DNA of 64,000 nt from Thiodiazotropha sp040506705. Its GTDB lineage: Bacteria; Pseudomonadota; Gammaproteobacteria; Chromatiales; Chromatiaceae. The notes beneath the pieces are model-generated. The model saw nothing but the letters and a program-made list of their open reading frames with translations, did no database searches and had not been told where the DNA came from. The position numbers and the translations under genes are program-made. Where the stretch lies: positions 8,718 through 72,717 of the forward strand of contig JBEVWG010000061.1 of the NCBI GenBank assembly GCA_040506705.1, given 5' to 3'. Position 1 is the first letter of the stretch. Every line of letters begins with the position of its first letter. This document shows, piece by piece, positions 36,010-45,255 of this stretch.

Positions 36010-37706
36010 CTACCTGTCTTCTCAATTTTAGCCCAGGAATCTCTCAGGGTAATAACTCGATTAAATACTTTTGGTACCCTACCGGCTTCAGTGCTATCGA
36101 GAATAAAGTAGCCCTCTCTTTCAAATTGATAGGCTTGGCCAACTTCAGCCTCAGCCAGCGTCGGCTCGAAATAGCAATCTGTCAGTGTGCGCAAAGAGTC
36201 AGGATTGAGGTTATCGGTAAAGTGACCACCCTCTTCCACTTTATCAGCGTTTGCCTGTTTGAAGAGTCGATCGTAGAGGCGAACCTCCCCTTTCTCTCCG
36301 TGACGCATCGAAACCCAGTGTATAACACCTCGAACCTTACGCCCCTCTGGGTTTTTCCCCAGGGTATCTGGATCGTAGCTACAGCGTAGCTCAACAATCT
36401 CACCCTGATTGTTTTTCACCACCTCTTCACACTTGATCACGTAGGCATTTCGCAGCCGCACCTCTCCACCGGAGACCAGGCGCTTGAACTTTTTATTCGC
36501 CTGCTCCCTGAAATCAGCCTGATCGATAACGATCTCTCTGCTGAACGGAACCTGACGTATCCCCATAGATTCATCTTTAGGGTGGTTGGGTGCATCGAGT
36601 AACTCTTCACCATCCTCTGGATAGTTTTCGATAACCAGCTTCAGTGGATGCATAACCGCCATACGGCGAGGCGCATTGGTATCAAGATCCTCACGGATGC
36701 AGTTTTCCAGCATGCCAATCTCTACCAGACCATCAGATTTGGTGATACCGATACGATGGCAGAACTCACGAATGGAAGCCGCAGTGAATCCCCGTCGTTT
36801 CAAGCCTGCAACCGTGGGCATGCGTGGATCGTCCCAGCCTTCAACAAAGCCTTCATCCACCAGCTGGGTCAGCTTTCGTTTACTCAACACGGTATATTCA
36901 AGATTGAGTCGGGAAAACTCGATTTGCTGGGGATGAGAGGGAATGGTGATGTTATCCAGCACCCAGTCGTATAAAGGGCGATGATCCTCAAACTCCAATG
37001 TACAGAGCGAGTGAGTAATACCCTCAAGCGCATCAGATACAGGATGGGTGTAGTCATACATTGGGTAGATACACCAGGCTTCACCTGTCTGGTGGTGAAT
37101 CACGCCATGACGAATGCGGTAGAGGGTGGGATCACGCATATTCATATTCGGCGAAGCTATGTCGATCTTGGCTCTGAGTACACGTTCACCATCCGCAAAC
37201 TCACCGGCTTTCATGCGCGCAAACAGATCGAGATTCTCCTCAACTGAGCGATCACGATAGGGACTTTCCCGACCTGGCTCGGTCAATGTGCCCCGATAGG
37301 CGCGCATCTCCTCCCCATCCAGATCACAGACAAAGGCTTTACCTGCCTTGATCAGCTCCACTGCAAAATCGTAGAGCTGCTGAAAATAGTCTGAGGCGTA
37401 AAACAGTCTCTCCTGCCAATCGTATCCGAGCCAGCGTACATCCTCTTGGATGCTTTTGACGAACTCCATATTCTCTTTATGGGGGTTGGTATCATCAAAG
37501 CGAAGATTGCACAGACCGCTATAGTCCTGAGCGACCCCAAAATTGAGTACTATCGATTTGGCATGACCGATGTGCAGATAACCGTTCGGCTCAGGAGGAA
37601 AGCGAGTGTGCACCCGCCCATCGTTTTTTCCTTGCTTGAGATCCTGCTCGATGATCTGTCGAATAAAATTCGTTGTAGCGCTGTTGCTGTGATCCGTTTC
37701 GCTCAT
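36006..37706 (-). CDS. glnS: GlnS, glutaminyl-tRNA synthetase
   Basis: This class I synthetase has 566 residues. HIGH is in FPPEPNGYLHIGHAKSI (about residues 38-54). The KMSKS equivalent is VLSKRKL (about 268-274). LCTLEFEDHRPLYDW and RMPTVAGLKRRGFTAASIREFC are GlnRS-specific, and the C-terminal anticodon-binding barrels are complete. The TAG stop is contributed by the repeat element at 35988-36009, so the last residue or two may differ from relatives. gltX lies 54 bases upstream in the same direction. Confidence 0.98.
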   Translation of the reverse strand: MSETDHSNSATTNFIRQIIEQDLKQGKNDGRVHTRFPPEPNGYLHIGHAKSIVLNFGVAQDYSGLCNLRFDDTNPHKENMEFVKSIQEDVRWLGYDWQERLFYASDYFQQLYDFAVELIKAGKAFVCDLDGEEMRAYRGTLTEPGRESPYRDRSVEENLDLFARMKAGEFADGERVLRAKIDIASPNMNMRDPTLYRIRHGVIHHQTGEAWCIYPMYDYTHPVSDALEGITHSLCTLEFEDHRPLYDWVLDNITIPSHPQQIEFSRLNLEYTVLSKRKLTQLVDEGFVEGWDDPRMPTVAGLKRRGFTAASIREFCHRIGITKSDGLVEIGMLENCIREDLDTNAPRRMAVMHPLKLVIENYPEDGEELLDAPNHPKDESMGIRQVPFSREIVIDQADFREQANKKFKRLVSGGEVRLRNAYVIKCEEVVKNNQGEIVELRCSYDPDTLGKNPEGRKVRGVIHWVSMRHGEKGEVRLYDRLFKQANADKVEEGGHFTDNLNPDSLRTLTDCYFEPTLAEAEVGQAYQFEREGYFILDSTEAGRVPKVFNRVITLRDSWAKIEKTGS

Positions 37707-37760
37707 AATGTTGGCTTCTTGTAATAGTGTACAGAAATGATACTTATGGCCTGGTTAGTA

Positions 37761-39173
37761 TTAACCCGCAGCAGCTTCTCGCTGTGTGATATAGTCAAGT
37801 GCTTTGTCGATTCGTCGCAAGCAGGCCTCTTTTCCAACCAAATATAGTGTTGTATCTATACCCGGTGATGCTGCCCGTCCAACCACCGCTACCCGTAATG
37901 GTTGAGCAACCTTTCCCATCTTCAATTCCAGAGCGGCAGACACCTGTTCCACAACACTGTGTAGAGTCTCCTCACGCCAATCATCCAATACGGAAAGTGC
38001 CTCACGCATCTTTTCCAGTGGCTCTCTGGCCACGCCACGCAGATGCTTCTTGGCCGCTTTCTCTTCGAACTCTTCATAGTCCTGGTAGCAGAACGCACTC
38101 ATCTCTGCCATCTCCACGAGCGTCCCGGCCCTCTCCTGATGGGCTTCAGCAACCTTCGTCAGATCTGCGCCCACAGCCGGATCTATACCCAGATCCCCCA
38201 TATGAGGACTGAGCAGATGTGCGATACGTTTCGGATCATCCTGTTTGATGTAGTGTTGATTCAACCATAATAGTTTATCGGTGTTGAAGCTGGATGCAGC
38301 CTTGTTGACGGCATCGATATCAAACAACTCGATCATCTCATCGATGGAAAAGATCTCTTGATCACCATGGGACCAACCCAATCGCACCAGATAGTTGAGT
38401 AGAGCCTCGGGAAGAAAGCCTTCCTGTCGATACTGCATCACACTCACTGCCCCATGGCGTTTTGACAATCTTGCGCCATCATCCCCGAGTATCATTGGGA
38501 CATGGCCATAAATTGGTGGTTCTGCGTTCAATGCCCGCAGAATATTGATCTGCCTGGGTGTGTTGTTGAGATGGTCATCTCCTCGAATCACATGACTGAT
38601 CTGCATGTCGAGATCATCAACCACCACGGTCAGGTTATAGGTGGGGGAGCCATCAGTACGTCGAATGATCAGATCATCCAACTCCTCATTATTGAAGCTG
38701 ACCCGGCCTCGAATCAGGTCATCGACCAGCACCACACCTGTGTCAGGATTGCGGAAACGGATCACATGAGGCTCACCGGGGCTTACCTCATGATTCCGGC
38801 AATGGCCATCATAACGAGGTTTCTCCTTACGACTCATCGCCTCTTCTCTTAAATTATCCAAGCGCTCCCGGCTGCAGTTACAGCGATATGCCAGGCCCCG
38901 GGCGAGAAGATCGTCGATTACTTCATGGTAACGGTCAAAGCGCTTGGTCTGGTAAAACGGCCCCTCATCATATTCGAGACCAAGCCAGGTCATCCCCTCC
39001 AGGATCGCATTCACAGACTCTGCTGTTGAACGTTCCAGGTCTGTATCTTCGATACGCAAAACAAATTTACCGCCATGCTTGCGGGCGTAGAGCCAGGAAA
39101 ACAGGGCCGTGCGGGCACCACCCACATGAAGATAGCCGGTGGGGCTGGGAGCAAATCGGGTACGGACAGTCAT
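37761..39173 (-). CDS. gltX: GltX, glutamyl-tRNA synthetase
   Basis: The protein has 470 residues from the ATG at 39173. A 10-residue upstream extension is unlikely because the family starts MTVRTRFAPSPTG. HIGH is in RFAPSPTGYLHVGGARTALF and KMSKS is GARLSKRHGAVSV. The zinc-binding stretch shows CNCSRERLDNLRE. FRNPDTGVVLVDDLIRGRVSF and DGSPTYNLTVVVDD are typical of the discriminating-type GluRS. It pairs with glnS downstream. Confidence 0.98.
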   Translation of the reverse strand: MTVRTRFAPSPTGYLHVGGARTALFSWLYARKHGGKFVLRIEDTDLERSTAESVNAILEGMTWLGLEYDEGPFYQTKRFDRYHEVIDDLLARGLAYRCNCSRERLDNLREEAMSRKEKPRYDGHCRNHEVSPGEPHVIRFRNPDTGVVLVDDLIRGRVSFNNEELDDLIIRRTDGSPTYNLTVVVDDLDMQISHVIRGDDHLNNTPRQINILRALNAEPPIYGHVPMILGDDGARLSKRHGAVSVMQYRQEGFLPEALLNYLVRLGWSHGDQEIFSIDEMIELFDIDAVNKAASSFNTDKLLWLNQHYIKQDDPKRIAHLLSPHMGDLGIDPAVGADLTKVAEAHQERAGTLVEMAEMSAFCYQDYEEFEEKAAKKHLRGVAREPLEKMREALSVLDDWREETLHSVVEQVSAALELKMGKVAQPLRVAVVGRAASPGIDTTLYLVGKEACLRRIDKALDYITQREAAAG

Positions 39174-39329
39174 AGTCTGGTAATTACATCCAGTTAAGAG
39201 CAAACCTGGAATTCTATCAGACCCGGACTGTTTCGGAAGCTGGTAATGGCATTCAATTCGGAAATAGTCACAAATCCAATCAATTGACCTGATCCAGGTA
39301 CCTAACTAGAATGCGCCTTCACCTGATCA

Positions 39330-39405
39330 GGGCGCATAGCTCAGCTGGGAGAGCGCTGCAGTCACATTGCAGAGGTCACAGGTTCGATCCCTGTTGCGCC
39401 CACCA
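39330..39405 (+). tRNA. tRNA-Val (anticodon CAC)
   Basis: The 76-base cloverleaf has acceptor stem GGGCGCA/TGCGCCC, D-arm GCTC...GAGC, and anticodon arm CTGCA-GTCACAT-TGCAG giving CAC. The T-arm is ACAGG-TTCGATC-CCTGT and the CCA is encoded. It reads GUG. It stands alone between gltX (divergent) and the phaB 3' end. Confidence 0.95.
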
Positions 39406-39421
39406 TCTATACGAAAGCCCC

Positions 39422-39440
39422 TAGGGCCTGTTAGCACCAA
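39422..39440 (+). repeat. IS-end-like motif, copy at 39.4 kb
   Basis: TAGGGCCTGTTAGCACCAA begins 16 bases after the tRNA-Val 3' end. Related copies are at 52257 and 62289. Its position beside a tRNA suits the border of an old insertion. Confidence 0.5.
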
Positions 39441-39644
39441 TCGAATCGGCCCTGTTGCCCCCACTGCAGTGAAATCGTCCACCTGACTTATTTTAAGGGC
39501 ATTCTTGTTCAACTCTTCAGCCACAATCTTCATCATCTGCGTGACATCTGTCATCCAACCTACGATGGCATTGATCTGTGACTCATACATTTTTAAAGCC
39601 AGTATTAACCTGGCAAAAGCAGATAGCTGCAGGTAATACTGCAA

Positions 39645-40367
39645 TCAATACATATGCTGACCGCCATTCACTGAGAGCGTCGAACCGGTTATAAAGCTGG
39701 CCTCATCAGCAATCAGGAATAGAACAGTACGAGCGATATCCTCAGGTTCACCCAATCGTCCAACAGGAATTGTCTTGATAATTTTTTCCAACACAGCTTC
39801 CGGTACGGCGCGCACCATATCAGTAGATACATAACCAGGAGCAACTGCGTTGACCGTAATCCCCTTAGCTGCACCTTCTTGAGCAAGCGCCTTGGTAAAC
39901 CCATGTATGCCCGATTTTGCTGCAGCGTAGTTTACCTGTCCGTATTGACCGGCCTGACCATTTACCGAACCAATATTGACAATACGGCCAAAGCCTCGTT
40001 CGCGCATGCCGTTGATCACAGCATTACAGCTATTGAAGCAGGAGGCGAGATTTGTCTGGATAACTTTATCCCAGTTTTCAAAAGTCATCTTATGCATAGT
40101 GCTGTCTCGGGTGATACCGGCGTTATTGACCAGTATCTCTATCGGGCCTAGATCTTCCTCAATCTTGGCGATGCCCGCTTTGACAGCCTCATAATCACTG
40201 ACATCAAATTGATAACTTGGTATTCCGTTTGCCTGTGTAAATGCATCTGCTGCCTGCTGATTTCCGCCGTAGTTGGCTGCGACACTATAACCAGCCTCTT
40301 TCAACGCCAGACTTATCGCCTCACCAATGCCTCGGGTGCCTCCTGTAACAAGTGCAACTCGTGCCAT
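39645..40367 (-). CDS. phaB: PhaB-type acetoacetyl-CoA reductase (short-chain dehydrogenase)
   Basis: The SDR has 240 residues. The cofactor loop is TGGTRGIGEA, NNAG occurs in ILVNNAGITRDSTMHKM, and the catalytic Ser-Tyr-Lys is seen in NIGSVNGQAGQYGQVNYAAAKSG. The segment GQAGQYGQVNY and the C-terminus ITGSTLSVNGGQHMY are characteristic of PhaB rather than FabG. It makes (R)-3-hydroxybutyryl-CoA for polyhydroxyalkanoate. No phaC, phaA or phasin gene is recognised in the window. Confidence 0.9.
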   Translation of the reverse strand: MARVALVTGGTRGIGEAISLALKEAGYSVAANYGGNQQAADAFTQANGIPSYQFDVSDYEAVKAGIAKIEEDLGPIEILVNNAGITRDSTMHKMTFENWDKVIQTNLASCFNSCNAVINGMRERGFGRIVNIGSVNGQAGQYGQVNYAAAKSGIHGFTKALAQEGAAKGITVNAVAPGYVSTDMVRAVPEAVLEKIIKTIPVGRLGEPEDIARTVLFLIADEASFITGSTLSVNGGQHMY

Positions 40368-40895
40368 GAATCATCTCCTCATCAATTATTATTTGTTGGT
40401 GTCCTGGCAGATCAGAATTCCGCGAGAAGTAAAAATTTCTCTGTGAGCAATATTCACAATCAAGCCGGTTCAGGCCTCGGAATTGAAACCATCACGATGT
40501 GATCCTGAGAAGCCAATTTATTAATATTTTCTATGCTCGCATAAGCACATAAAAAACATTCTAGTCAAGATGTAACGTTAAAGCCATAAAGAGACCTAAT
40601 CCCGGCTCAGAGATTCAGGGTTAGCTGCTCAGCAAGCAAGACTATTGAAAAAATTCGTCCCAGGTTAACCATCCTGGTTTGTTTTTTTGATCCCTTTGTC
40701 TGCTGTAGAGCGGGGCCCTACTAAGATGAAAAATAATATGAGAAAAGCGATCAAAGCCCTTTAACCTAAAAGATCAGTTGGGCCGCGTGATGTGTACGTT
40801 TGTGGTGATGCAGGGCAAGGGTCGCTCCAGCACAGCAAACAACTACTTGGAATAGCCTGCTATTCGAATGGAGCGGTCAACTGATTTTTTTAGTT
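40368..40895. other. Intergenic region between motY and phaB
   Basis: There is no acceptable gene. Near 40823-40875 a composite hairpin is visible: the outer stem CGCTCC/GGAGCG encloses GAATAG-CCTG-CTATTC, followed on the plus strand by a run of T (TGATTTTTTTAG). It may act as a terminator of unknown plus-strand transcription or as a structured element. The phaB promoter should lie near 40370-40450. Confidence 0.45.
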
Positions 40896-41807
40896 TTAAC
40901 TGCCCCGCCGGGACAGACTGATATTTGCCCGACGATTTGCCGCCCTGGCTTGTTCAGTACGTTTCGCTATTGCCGGTCTTGATTCACCATAATGACGCTG
41001 TTTTATCAATCCGGCTTCGATACCCTTCGAAATCAGGTAGCTGGAGACACTCTTAGCCCTTCTGGCTGACAATCGCTTGTTATAGCGACGAGTTCCCTGG
41101 TCATCAGCATGACCCGAAATCATGATTCCAGCCAGCCTTTCATCAGCTTGGATATATTTTATCAAGCGATCCAATCTCTGTTTGGCCTGTTTATCAAGCT
41201 TATGAATGTCCAATGGAAAAAAGACTGTCGAGTGTTGAAATGATTCAAAACCCTCACTTGAGAGCTGACTTAGACACTGCTTGAACTGCCGATATGGTTT
41301 TTGGAATTGAACGGGAGAGAGACGCACGTTGACCTCTCTGCGACTATCGTCCCAATCGAGGAAGTCAAAACTGCCAACCTGCCCTTTAGAGAGGGATGTG
41401 AGCAGCCATCCAGCCGGTTTTCGTCCAAGCCGAACTGGCTGCATACCTGAGTTGATCTTCATATGTTGCTGCAACTCATCGGGTGGCTGATGTTCCCAGG
41501 AGGGTGACACCTCCCGCAAAACGCCTTCCAGCCTCTCCGGTATAGGCTGGAAGCTATTAATTCGGAAGTTGAGATCATCTCCCGCAATGCGGCGGAAAAT
41601 TGCTTGACCAAATTGGGGTATTTGATGACGCAATTCGCAGCTGATGTCAGATCCGGCAAATATCCACTCTGACTCGTGCATGCCCGCCATATAGGTCTGA
41701 GATTCAAGCTGGGTGGCCCCAAACAGAGTGGCTCTTGGCAGCCAAAGCATGACGACGAAACTATATATTAGGAAGTTGAACTTACTTTTTTGCAGATAAC
41801 CAGTCAT
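40896..41807 (-). CDS. motY: MotY-like sodium-type flagellar T-ring protein (OmpA family)
   Basis: The protein has 303 residues from the ATG at 41807. After a signal sequence (FLIYSFVVMLWLPRATLFGA) the N-terminal half follows the MotY pattern: YMAGMHESEWIFAGSDISCELRHQIPQFGQAIFRRIAG, then VNVRLSPVQFQKPYRQFKQCLSQL. The C-terminal half is an OmpA peptidoglycan-binding domain (IMISGHADDQGTRRYNKRLSARRAKSV, HYGESRPAI). MotY forms the T ring that holds PomA/PomB stators, so a Na+-driven polar flagellum is likely. Stator genes are not in the window. CheV lies 3.4 kb away. Confidence 0.83.
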   Translation of the reverse strand: MTGYLQKSKFNFLIYSFVVMLWLPRATLFGATQLESQTYMAGMHESEWIFAGSDISCELRHQIPQFGQAIFRRIAGDDLNFRINSFQPIPERLEGVLREVSPSWEHQPPDELQQHMKINSGMQPVRLGRKPAGWLLTSLSKGQVGSFDFLDWDDSRREVNVRLSPVQFQKPYRQFKQCLSQLSSEGFESFQHSTVFFPLDIHKLDKQAKQRLDRLIKYIQADERLAGIMISGHADDQGTRRYNKRLSARRAKSVSSYLISKGIEAGLIKQRHYGESRPAIAKRTEQARAANRRANISLSRRGS

Positions 41808-41813
41808 CACCAA

Positions 41814-42147
41814 ACCGACATAGACTAAAAATTGAGCTTAATCTCTACCGCTGTAGAGAGGCATCTGAAAAGGCTATCGGCCAACCTGTTTCGATCCTTT
41901 ACTCAAACCTGGCGGGCAGTGGGGTAAATTTGGGTATTGGGCAAAGTGCCTATTTTGAGGAGAAGTCACTTTTGCCTTTAGCACCGCCCTCAAAAGGGAG
42001 GCTTTGAAGAGGTTTGATGTTGTATTGTGAGTAGTTGCAATTCACTTATATTTCCAACCAAGTGTGGCCTGGCCACACCCTTGGGGATAGTAATGCTGCT
42101 ATTGAGTTGAAACAATGAAATGCCTCAGCAGGACGATTTCGATCGAG
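41814..42147. other. Intergenic region between the hemerythrin and motY genes
   Basis: I see no gene, RNA or strong hairpin. Short purine-rich stretches and a T-rich segment near 42020-42060 are unremarkable. Confidence 0.45.
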
Positions 42148-42705
42148 CTACTCATCTTCATGGGACTTGAGATAATCGATCAGACTGCGAAATCGATTGT
42201 AGTCCTGGCGGTGAAAGACCGGGTCGTCACCATGGGTAACTTCTTCTTCCAGCTTTTTCCACTCTTTTTCATTCAACGCCTGATCAACCAGCGGAAAGAC
42301 CTCTTCCTCTTCAATATCAATATGCTGGCGCTGCAGCGCAACAAACTCCCGCCCTTGAGTCTCGACCTCATCACGCAACAACACCGCGCCCTGCATGGCA
42401 CCCTCCAGTGTGGTTCGAAAGCGATTGGCCAATCCTAACAGGCTGACATGTTCGCGGCAGATTCGCTCATAAAGTGCAGCGTGGGGCTCCATTGATCTCT
42501 TTTTGAAGGCGACACTGTTGATTTGATCTTCAGTGGGATGATGCACTTTCTCAGCATAGTGTTCGATATAATCCACCATCTCGATTTTCAAATCGAAATT
42601 GGATTCATGGCCTGCTGCCAGGGCATCGAGCTCAGTAGATAGCAGATCAAGCAGTCGAGCGAGATTTACGTGGTCTCGGTGAAGTTTTTCCAATAGTGGG
42701 CTCAT
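42148..42705 (-). CDS. Hemerythrin HHE-domain protein
   Basis: The all-helical protein has 185 residues. Probable di-iron ligands are in HRDHVNLARLLDLL (His 9/12), MVDYIEHYAEKVHHPTEDQI (HxxxxHHPxE), ICREHVSLLG and RQHIDIEEEEVFPLVDQAL. These make an H...H...HxxxE pattern like bacterial hemerythrins that bind O2 or sense iron or NO. Its ATG overlaps the stop of the potassium channel gene by 4 bases, so it is translationally coupled to a channel. It may give the channel or the cell an oxygen- or redox-related input. That link is inference. Confidence 0.83.
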   Translation of the reverse strand: MSPLLEKLHRDHVNLARLLDLLSTELDALAAGHESNFDLKIEMVDYIEHYAEKVHHPTEDQINSVAFKKRSMEPHAALYERICREHVSLLGLANRFRTTLEGAMQGAVLLRDEVETQGREFVALQRQHIDIEEEEVFPLVDQALNEKEWKKLEEEVTHGDDPVFHRQDYNRFRSLIDYLKSHEDE

Positions 42706-44405
42706 GTCACCTCTCTTTTTCTTAATTGGCGCCAGACCCAGCCCTGCGGACTGGTCTCCCCAGTTAGAATATAGTTCAGCGCGTTCTCATTTTGCAGTGT
42801 CCACTCCATGCGATTTCTTGCTGACACCTTTCCGCAGAATAGCAACCGATCATCCTTTTGAACAATCAGGTCCTCTTCAGGCAACAGACTATACTCATTA
42901 TGCCTCAATAACATCAGGGGAATACAAGGCAACTTTTTTTCCCTGTTCCTGGGGTCTCTGATCAACTCACCCAATGTGAGATTACGCCCCTCACGCACAT
43001 ATTGGCACACGGCATGGGTATCATGCTCCGCAAATGCTACTTCCCATACATCCGGGGCGTGATCAGACACCAAGGCAGAAATACGACTGATCAGCTGACA
43101 GGCCCATTCATCATCCTGGTGCATCACCATCGTGACGAACTGATGTTGCATAGGTGCACCCAATAATACCCGTATCCGATTAGCAATGATTTCACTGGGC
43201 AGCATCACCATATCCGCACCAACGGCCTCAATCACCGGATCATTATGCTTGCGATTCTGGCGCAGGATGACAAACAGGTCTGCATTCAATCCCCGGGCTG
43301 TCATGATTATGGATAGGTTATTGGCGTCGTTATCAGTTCCCGCCACCAGACCTACGGCTCGATCAACGCTTGCTTCAAGCAAGGTATCCGCCTCGGTGCC
43401 ACGCCCAACCACCATTGGGGAGTGAGGGCTACCAGTAATATCCGGCTCAGCCTCAATCACTACAACCTCAAAATCTTCCTTCACCAGCTTATCGTATACC
43501 GCCTTACCGAACCTGCCGTAACCGCAAATCACCCATAGCCCTTTTCTGGGGGGATGAACAGGTTCACTGAGCATATCTCTCTTACCCAGAGACAACCAAT
43601 CCTGCAGCAGACTAAGACAGGGCGCTTGTACGGCAGTAGCCAGATAGAGGGCAAATGCATCAAAGGGATCAATGATGTAATCGGTCCCGAAAGAGGCCAT
43701 ATTCTTTTCGATATCATGGGAATCTGCCCGGCATATCACGTCGATATCAGGGTGCAGTAACTTGGAAGTGATGGCTATCTTGAGATTGGTTTCATTGGAG
43801 TTGGTCAATGCCACCACCCCCTCACAGAGCGGGTGCAACAGACCTGCTTCCACCAAATGAGCAGGTAAGCGAGCATCTGCAGATAAACCGGGTACATACT
43901 CTCGCAGATTCTCCAATTTGAGTAGATTTACCCGCTCTTGAAGAACATCAATCACCACCGCATGCTGGCTACGCTCTGTTAGCGCTTTGACCAGTGCCTC
44001 ACCCGTCTGTCCATAACCACAAACCAGGTAAAATGACTCTCTCAATCTGCTGATTTTTCTAGCAAATCGCCTCTCAGTTAATGCTCTTTGAAAGGTCTCA
44101 TCCTTGAGTAAAGCCAATACAGTACCAATTGAGTAGAGCCAGACAACCACCGTAAAGAAGATTGAAAAACTGACCCACAAACGCTGCCCTGCTGTGAATG
44201 GGTAAGGCAGCTCACCAAATCCAATAGTGCTCGACATGAAGCTGACAAAATAGAAAGCATGGAAAAAATCCATATGCCAGACATTACCATCTGCATCCTC
44301 ACCAGGAATCAGAACCAACCCAAGCATGGCGATTGAGTAGGCCAGTACCAAGGTCAATAGCGGCGCTCGCATACGCCGAAAAATGAGGAAGATAATATTG
44401 TTCAT
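42702..44405 (-). CDS. Potassium channel with two RCK (TrkA-N/TrkA-C) modules
   Basis: The protein has 567 residues. Two transmembrane helices (LLTLVLAYSIAMLGLVLI and LWVSFSIFFTVVVWLYSIGTVLAL) flank a pore helix with the selectivity filter TIGFGE. Two Rossmann RCK domains follow, each opening with a nucleotide loop: YLVCGYGQTGEALVKAL and WVICGYGRFGKAVYDKL. GADMVMLPSEIIANRIR lies towards the end, and TrkA-C-like segments close the chain. It fits a ligand-gated K+ channel or filter protein controlled by nucleotides. It is the second gene of a DUF6394-channel-hemerythrin operon. Confidence 0.88.
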   Translation of the reverse strand: MNNIIFLIFRRMRAPLLTLVLAYSIAMLGLVLIPGEDADGNVWHMDFFHAFYFVSFMSSTIGFGELPYPFTAGQRLWVSFSIFFTVVVWLYSIGTVLALLKDETFQRALTERRFARKISRLRESFYLVCGYGQTGEALVKALTERSQHAVVIDVLQERVNLLKLENLREYVPGLSADARLPAHLVEAGLLHPLCEGVVALTNSNETNLKIAITSKLLHPDIDVICRADSHDIEKNMASFGTDYIIDPFDAFALYLATAVQAPCLSLLQDWLSLGKRDMLSEPVHPPRKGLWVICGYGRFGKAVYDKLVKEDFEVVVIEAEPDITGSPHSPMVVGRGTEADTLLEASVDRAVGLVAGTDNDANNLSIIMTARGLNADLFVILRQNRKHNDPVIEAVGADMVMLPSEIIANRIRVLLGAPMQHQFVTMVMHQDDEWACQLISRISALVSDHAPDVWEVAFAEHDTHAVCQYVREGRNLTLGELIRDPRNREKKLPCIPLMLLRHNEYSLLPEEDLIVQKDDRLLFCGKVSARNRMEWTLQNENALNYILTGETSPQGWVWRQLRKREVT

Positions 44406-44425
44406 CGAGTCTTTGTCTGGTCGCT

Positions 44426-44809
44426 TCAGCGACGCAACATAACCGTTTCGATGATCAGCAGAATCACTGAGACAACATTAGCTAGCATCGCCCCGCCAGA
44501 GAGTGAAACAATACTGGCCATAGTAACTGTGGTCAGCCCGGTCTCGGTAACATGCACAGCCACAGTCCAAACCAATGCTGCCGCAAACAGCTGTAATAGT
44601 GCCACCAGGCTGGTCGCCAGTAACACTGCCCCCATCTGGGTGCGGTCACCAAATTTCAATACTGTAGCTACCAGGTTCACCACAATAACCGCAAACAGTT
44701 CATACACGTGGTGGTGATCAGGATTATCCAGTTCGCCGACAAAAAAACCGAAATTGAGCGTCAGGGCAAGCACAATAAAAAAACCAAACAGGACCTTTTC
44801 CGGATTCAC
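44426..44809 (-). CDS. DUF6394 family small inner-membrane protein
   Basis: The protein has 127 residues and four probable transmembrane segments: VLFGFFIVLALTLNFGFFVG, HVYELFAVIVVNLVATVLKFG, AVLLATSLVALLQLFAAALVW and GGAMLANVVSVILLIIETVML. The DNPDHHHVYELFAVIVVNL stretch is characteristic of DUF6394. It lies 20 bases upstream of the K+ channel gene and probably works with it. The function is unknown. Confidence 0.78.
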   Translation of the reverse strand: MNPEKVLFGFFIVLALTLNFGFFVGELDNPDHHHVYELFAVIVVNLVATVLKFGDRTQMGAVLLATSLVALLQLFAAALVWTVAVHVTETGLTTVTMASIVSLSGGAMLANVVSVILLIIETVMLRR

Positions 44810-45255
44810 TCGTTTTCTCCTCTAATGTCTCAAAACCGGATCACAGCATTGAAGAGCCTCTAAAACCATCGTTCATTTCGAGGCCCGGATATTGCCGAGC
44901 GGCTATATTTAGGAAGCTCTGATTATGTCTGGGCCGAACAGATCTTGGCGGCAAGATGTCGATCCACGACATAATCAGAGCTTCCCTTAATCAATCTTGG
45001 AGTAAAAGATAGCCTTTTTCCAGTGGTTTATCTGCTGCTTTTAACTAAAAACATCTGACTGACTTGTAGAAGTCGTGACTTCAGCAATTGATCGTTGCTA
45101 CACCACGCAAGGCAAGGAAAAAGCACTAAAATCTAATTGCGATCTTCTAAAGATTTCATAAAATCGACCGCTACAAACATCAGTCGGGGCGACTACTTAC
45201 GATGCAGTCGAAACGCCCACCGTCCTGTAATGCGACTAATTTTGGTAACTAAAAA
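44810..45255. other. Divergent intergenic region between the DUF6394 gene and cheV
   Basis: The region holds a 74-bp hairpin element (separate entry) and otherwise only non-coding sequence. A GGTAAC occurs just before the cheV start (45244-45249), the same hexamer found in groups elsewhere in the window. No sigma-28 flagellar promoter could be identified with confidence. Confidence 0.45.
44912..44985. repeat. 74-bp perfect-arm hairpin element
   Basis: Perfect 18-bp arms, GGAAGCTCTGATTATGTC (44912-44929) and its complement (44968-44985), enclose a 38-base centre. The centre has its own stem, ATCTTG-GCGG-CAAGAT. It has no coding capacity and looks like a REP/MITE unit. Only one copy is in the window. 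Confidence 0.75.

Noticed and set aside
39478..39644. Open frame right after the phaB stop, reading MQYYLQLSAFARLILALKMY and on
   Set aside because: It starts with TTG directly after phaB and has protein-like helices, but the frame continues through the antisense of tRNA-Val and has no ribosome site. It may be a relic of a phasin-like gene but cannot be supported.
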